DNA of 64,000 nt from Bacteroidales bacterium (GTDB taxonomy: Bacteria > Bacillota > Clostridia > Lachnospirales > Lachnospiraceae), in assembly GCA_023664535.1 (NCBI GenBank), contig JAMPFJ010000009.1:17835-81834 (forward strand), read 5' to 3'. Within the stretch, counting starts at the first letter, position 1, and each line of letters starts with the position of its first letter. The notes under the pieces were generated by a model that saw only the letters and a program-made list of their open reading frames with translations, did not search any database and was not told where the DNA came from. Shown here in pieces: positions 60,940 through 64,000 of this stretch. Made by a program: the position numbers and the translations under genes.

Positions 60940-61041
60940 GGGGCGTTTATGAGAGGGAATAAAGGTTTTGTCTTTATCCGTGGCAGGATGGCAATGGAAT
61001 AAGGGAAGTCAGGTTTGCGGAACCGGCTTTATGGGTTGAAA

Positions 61042-61070
61042 AGGCGCGCTGAAACAGGCGTGCTTTTTTT
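61042..61070 (+). terminator. Terminator after the Par-like genes
   Basis: AGGCGCGC (61042-61049) pairs with GCGTGCTT (61058-61065), allowing G-T pairs, and is followed by a long T run. Confidence 0.75.
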
Positions 61071-61157
61071 CTGCACAAATGCCGGGGAACCCCCGGTATC
61101 TGTGCCGGCAGGGAACAAATCCGCAGGAAACAAAATATCATACACGAATGGAGGCTA

Positions 61158-61257
61158 CCGCTAAAAATTACGCTGATGCGCTAATTTTTAGCGGGGCTGT
61201 TTGTGCAGGGGCGTCACAAGCAGCTTTTATCGCAGGGCAGAATTGGAGATTCTGCCC
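61158..61257 (+). other. Leader with strong hairpins upstream of the adhesin gene
   Basis: CCGCTAAAAATTA (61158-61170) pairs with TAATTTTTAGCGG (61182-61194), a perfect 13-base stem. GGGCAGAAT (61235-61243) pairs with ATTCTGCCC (61249-61257), a perfect 9-base stem ending 39 bases before the start codon. A CCGGGG/CCCCGG hairpin lies just upstream near 61085. The region 60940-61296 has no gene I can support. Confidence 0.5.
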
Positions 61258-61296
61258 GCGTTCCTCAGCGAAAACGCTTCGGAATGGAGGATGTAT

Positions 61297-64000
61297 ATGA
61301 CAAAAAAGAGATTGAAAAGGGTTATGGCTCTGGTAATGGCTCTTGTCCTGACGGTTGGTGCCGTCATCCCCTCTGCCGCTTATGCTAATGCAACCGGGCC
61401 GGATGCAGACACAGCGGCAGGCAGTGACGGGGATAAGCAGGCAGAAGCGGAACAGGAGTTATTGCTTTATGATGAGGCAGAGAGGACGGATTTGGAACCG
61501 GCAGAGATTGTGACGGCAGAGGACATTATCGTGGCAGCAGGGTATGGCTTTGACGTGGAGCAGTCCTTTGACGGGATTTCCTATGACGGGCAGGCTGTCA
61601 AGGTCAGTTATTATGCAGACAAAGGCTCTTTTGACGGGGATAAGGCAGGGGATTATGAAACCTTTTACAAGGCAGAACCGGTAAGCGGGAAAAATCCTTA
61701 TCTTATCCGTCGTATGGTTTCAGTGCGTGAGCCGGAGACGGCTGTGGAGGAAAGCAGTGATGTTGCCAATCACATGGAATCAGGTAAGGAACAGCAGGAA
61801 AAAGAAGATGGAGACAGCGGGGAGGATTCTGCCCCCGCCGGAGAAGATGGGAAAGCGGTTTCCCTGTCCGACGGGGAGATAGAAACATTTGGTGCGGGCG
61901 ACAGCATGGTGATCCGCATGGCGTCTGCCCCTGTGCTGAAAGCGGCGGCAAAATCTTCCGGCGACAGCATGAAGGTGTCCAATAACGGATATGCCAAATA
62001 CTGCGGCCACAGCATAGGAATCAAGTATATATCAGAGTCCGGGGATTACCACAACCATCTGGTATACTGCCTGAACCTGAACAAGAATACCACGAACGGA
62101 ACCGTCGGCTCATCTGCCTCTAAGAGCAGCATTAAGCCGGAAATTACGTTCTGCATGGTAAACGGTGCGAGGAAGTTAAACGGGACCTGCCATAACAGCA
62201 AGTATTCTGCGGGTTCTGCCTCGGCCGATTACTTCATTACCAGTGCGGCAATCCATGTACTGAATGGGGAAGTAAAGCTAAGCTATTACAACAATGGCAG
62301 TAGTGTCTATTCAAAAATTGCTGCCCTTGTATCGGATGCGAAAAATTATGATGAGGACGAATACGATGCGGCAACGGGAGTAACAAAGTCCATTACTTAT
62401 AAGATTTCCCCAAAGAAAACGGAGTGGCAGGACATGGGAGACGGCCTGTACCGTTCCAAAGAAAAGTTTGTCCGCACCAAAACGGGCACCATTACCAACG
62501 TGTCCTATAAAATCACGGGGCAGCCGGGCGGCCTGACGGTAGGGGAACTGAAAACGGATGCCAGTGATATTGAGGACGATTCCGATTTGAAGAAGTATGA
62601 CATCTGTGTGGCACAGACGGATGCAGACAAGCCTTCTTCCAACTTTTACCTGTACTGCAATGAGGACGCAATGAAAAAAATCCTTGCGGCAGACAGTACG
62701 ATAAAGCTGACGGCAACCGCAAAGTCAAAGGAATACGGCGGGAGGAAATGGACACCGACAGTCGTGTCGCAGCAGAAGATTACTTTTCTTGAGGAGTTTG
62801 AGCCGGGAACTGTGACTGCCAGTGTCAAAGTAACCTCCAAGTTTAAGGAGGGGAAGTTTGAACTGAAAAAAACCAATGTATACACTGGCGAGCCGGTAGA
62901 GGGGGCAGCCTACTATCTGTATGAGGATGCAGAGTGTACAGACCTGCTGTGCAAACTTAGCAAGACAGGCACAGACGGACGTGTGCTGTCAGGAAAAGAA
63001 ACACTGACACAGAGCACTTACTATCTGAAAGAGGTAAAGGCAGCACCGGGATATCTGCTGGATGAAACCATCTATCCTGTGGGGCTGGAATACTTTACCC
63101 TCTATGACAGTGACGGGAAAGTCACGCAGCAGGGGAAACAGATGCCGGTTGTGGAATATCCTGATAAGGTCGGTGTCATGGTAAAAAAGACGGATTCGGA
63201 ATCCGGAAATTTTGTAAAGGGCGCCGGTTTTGCGGTCTTTGCCGATGCCGCCTGCACACAGCGTGTTTCCGTGGAAGGCGATGGAAAGACGGAAGTGCCG
63301 GTGTTCTATTATGATGAAGATTTAGACGTGGCGGCCTCTGAAAAGTTTGTGAAAACGCAGGATAAATATTATGTGAAAGAGGTTGTTATCCCAGACGGGT
63401 ACCGGGATGACGGGACGGTGTGGGAAGTGGCGCCGGATTATGGGGAGATTTCCGATTTCAGTGCGGAAAACACGCCAATCCGCTGTGGCGTGGCAGCCGT
63501 AAAGGAGGATAAGGAGACCGGGGCAGAGCCGCAGGGGGATGCGAAACTGTCCGGGGCCACTTACGGGCTGTATGCAGCGGAAACCATTGCCTACCCGGAC
63601 GGCAGGGGAACCGTAACCTATGCGGGCAGTGACAACATTGCCAGTACGCAGGGTACGGATTTTGTGTCAACTGGTGTCCCGGCGGAAAAAGATGCCCTGC
63701 TTGCGACGGTAAAGACAGGGGAGCAGGGGGAATTTAACTTTGAAAACCTGTATTTTGGCAATTATTACATCCGTGAGGTTGAGGCAAGCGAGGGCTATCT
63801 GTTAGATGAAACCGCTTACCCGGTCAATTTCCGTGAGGCACAGGACACCCACCATGACATTTCCCTAAACAGCACCGTGACAGAATCGGTAAAGAAACAG
63901 GCATTTGAGATTATCAAGGTGTCCACGGACGGTGCAAGCACGGAGACGGATTATGTCAAGGGGGCAGAGTTTACCGTCAAGTTACAGTCGGATATTGATA
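61297..64000 (+). CDS. Secreted SpaA/Cna_B-type surface adhesin (3' end outside window)
   Basis: An open frame of at least 901 codons from ATG 61297 (GGAGG six bases upstream). A signal peptide (KKRLKRVMALVMALVLTVGAVIPSAAYA) is followed by an acidic region and, near residues 225-340, a region with YCLNLNKN and FITSAAIHVLNGE that resembles a thioester adhesin domain. From about residue 525 on there are repeated SpaA/Cna_B domains (GKFELKKTNVYTGEPVEGAAYYLY, VGVMVKKTDSESGNFVKGAGFAVF, FEIIKVSTDG), each starting with Lys and ending in YYLKEVKAAPGY-like Glu, as expected for isopeptide-bonded domains. It should be anchored on the cell wall. The gene is typical cargo of clostridial ICEs. Confidence 0.85.
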   Translation, partial: MTKKRLKRVMALVMALVLTVGAVIPSAAYANATGPDADTAAGSDGDKQAEAEQELLLYDEAERTDLEPAEIVTAEDIIVAAGYGFDVEQSFDGISYDGQAVKVSYYADKGSFDGDKAGDYETFYKAEPVSGKNPYLIRRMVSVREPETAVEESSDVANHMESGKEQQEKEDGDSGEDSAPAGEDGKAVSLSDGEIETFGAGDSMVIRMASAPVLKAAAKSSGDSMKVSNNGYAKYCGHSIGIKYISESGDYHNHLVYCLNLNKNTTNGTVGSSASKSSIKPEITFCMVNGARKLNGTCHNSKYSAGSASADYFITSAAIHVLNGEVKLSYYNNGSSVYSKIAALVSDAKNYDEDEYDAATGVTKSITYKISPKKTEWQDMGDGLYRSKEKFVRTKTGTITNVSYKITGQPGGLTVGELKTDASDIEDDSDLKKYDICVAQTDADKPSSNFYLYCNEDAMKKILAADSTIKLTATAKSKEYGGRKWTPTVVSQQKITFLEEFEPGTVTASVKVTSKFKEGKFELKKTNVYTGEPVEGAAYYLYEDAECTDLLCKLSKTGTDGRVLSGKETLTQSTYYLKEVKAAPGYLLDETIYPVGLEYFTLYDSDGKVTQQGKQMPVVEYPDKVGVMVKKTDSESGNFVKGAGFAVFADAACTQRVSVEGDGKTEVPVFYYDEDLDVAASEKFVKTQDKYYVKEVVIPDGYRDDGTVWEVAPDYGEISDFSAENTPIRCGVAAVKEDKETGAEPQGDAKLSGATYGLYAAETIAYPDGRGTVTYAGSDNIASTQGTDFVSTGVPAEKDALLATVKTGEQGEFNFENLYFGNYYIREVEASEGYLLDETAYPVNFREAQDTHHDISLNSTVTESVKKQAFEIIKVSTDGASTETDYVKGAEFTVKLQSDID

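Overview
The window is chromosomal DNA of a spore-forming clostridium, most likely of the Lachnospiraceae. This rests on the gene content: dipicolinate synthase dpaA/dpaB, SpoIID and SpoIIQ, glycogen phosphorylase, a cellobiose phosphorylase of clostridial type, a YhaO/YhaN pair, and small proteins typical of gut Clostridia. Backbone genes have strong AGGAGG-type ribosome binding sites and medium GC. The first 4.6 kb is clearly more AT-rich.

Left accessory island (1 to about 13.2 kb). The first four overlapping + strand genes encode a DNA methyltransferase (cut by the window edge), a Rad50/SMC-like ABC ATPase with a CxxC...CxxC insert, a small middle protein and a PD-(D/E)xK-type nuclease. 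They look like a methylation-linked defence operon. Next, on the - strand, are an M.EcoRI-type adenine methyltransferase and a DUF262-HNH nuclease. Upstream of them lies a roughly 140-bp segment bounded by inverted, quasi-palindromic 17-bp repeats, followed by a Hin-like serine recombinase. This is the layout of an invertible promoter switch. Then come an unknown - strand operon under an XRE regulator with tandem operator-like repeats, a roughly 500-nt + strand transcription unit that appears to encode a large structured ncRNA, a 53-codon ORF, and a large serine recombinase whose 3' end runs into the remnant of a host gene (a probable att junction).

Backbone (13.2 to about 58 kb). Regions in order: YhaO/YhaN-like nuclease/ATPase; class A PBP; a variant PRPP synthetase; DnaC- and DnaD-like primosome genes; murC; a DUF4173 membrane protein with XRE and DUF2975 genes; an SPFH/NAD-kinase-like/Nudix operon; flavodoxin; RpiR-type regulator; ECF-like sigma factor; amidase with choline-binding-type repeats; glycogen phosphorylase; spoIID, an L,D-transpeptidase and spoIIQ; a Fur/PerR regulator; an EAL protein with a degenerate GGDEF; acyl carrier protein; a lipoprotein; cellobiose phosphorylase; an aldose-epimerase-like protein and a GNAT; DNA polymerase IV; an HD hydrolase; a GIY-YIG protein with an amidase; dpaA-dpaB; and an asparagine synthetase.

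Three copies of a 208-213 bp MITE-like element (near 32.1, 45.7 and 55.3 kb) carry terminal inverted repeats and 10-bp target duplications. One copy separates dpaA from dpaB.

Right accessory region (58 to 64 kb). A fic gene is broken inside its HPFxDGNGR motif, and foreign DNA begins there: a ParM-like ATPase, a ParR-like protein, a small membrane protein, and a large secreted SpaA/Cna_B adhesin that runs off the window. This looks like one end of an integrative conjugative element. No rRNA, tRNA or CRISPR array was seen.
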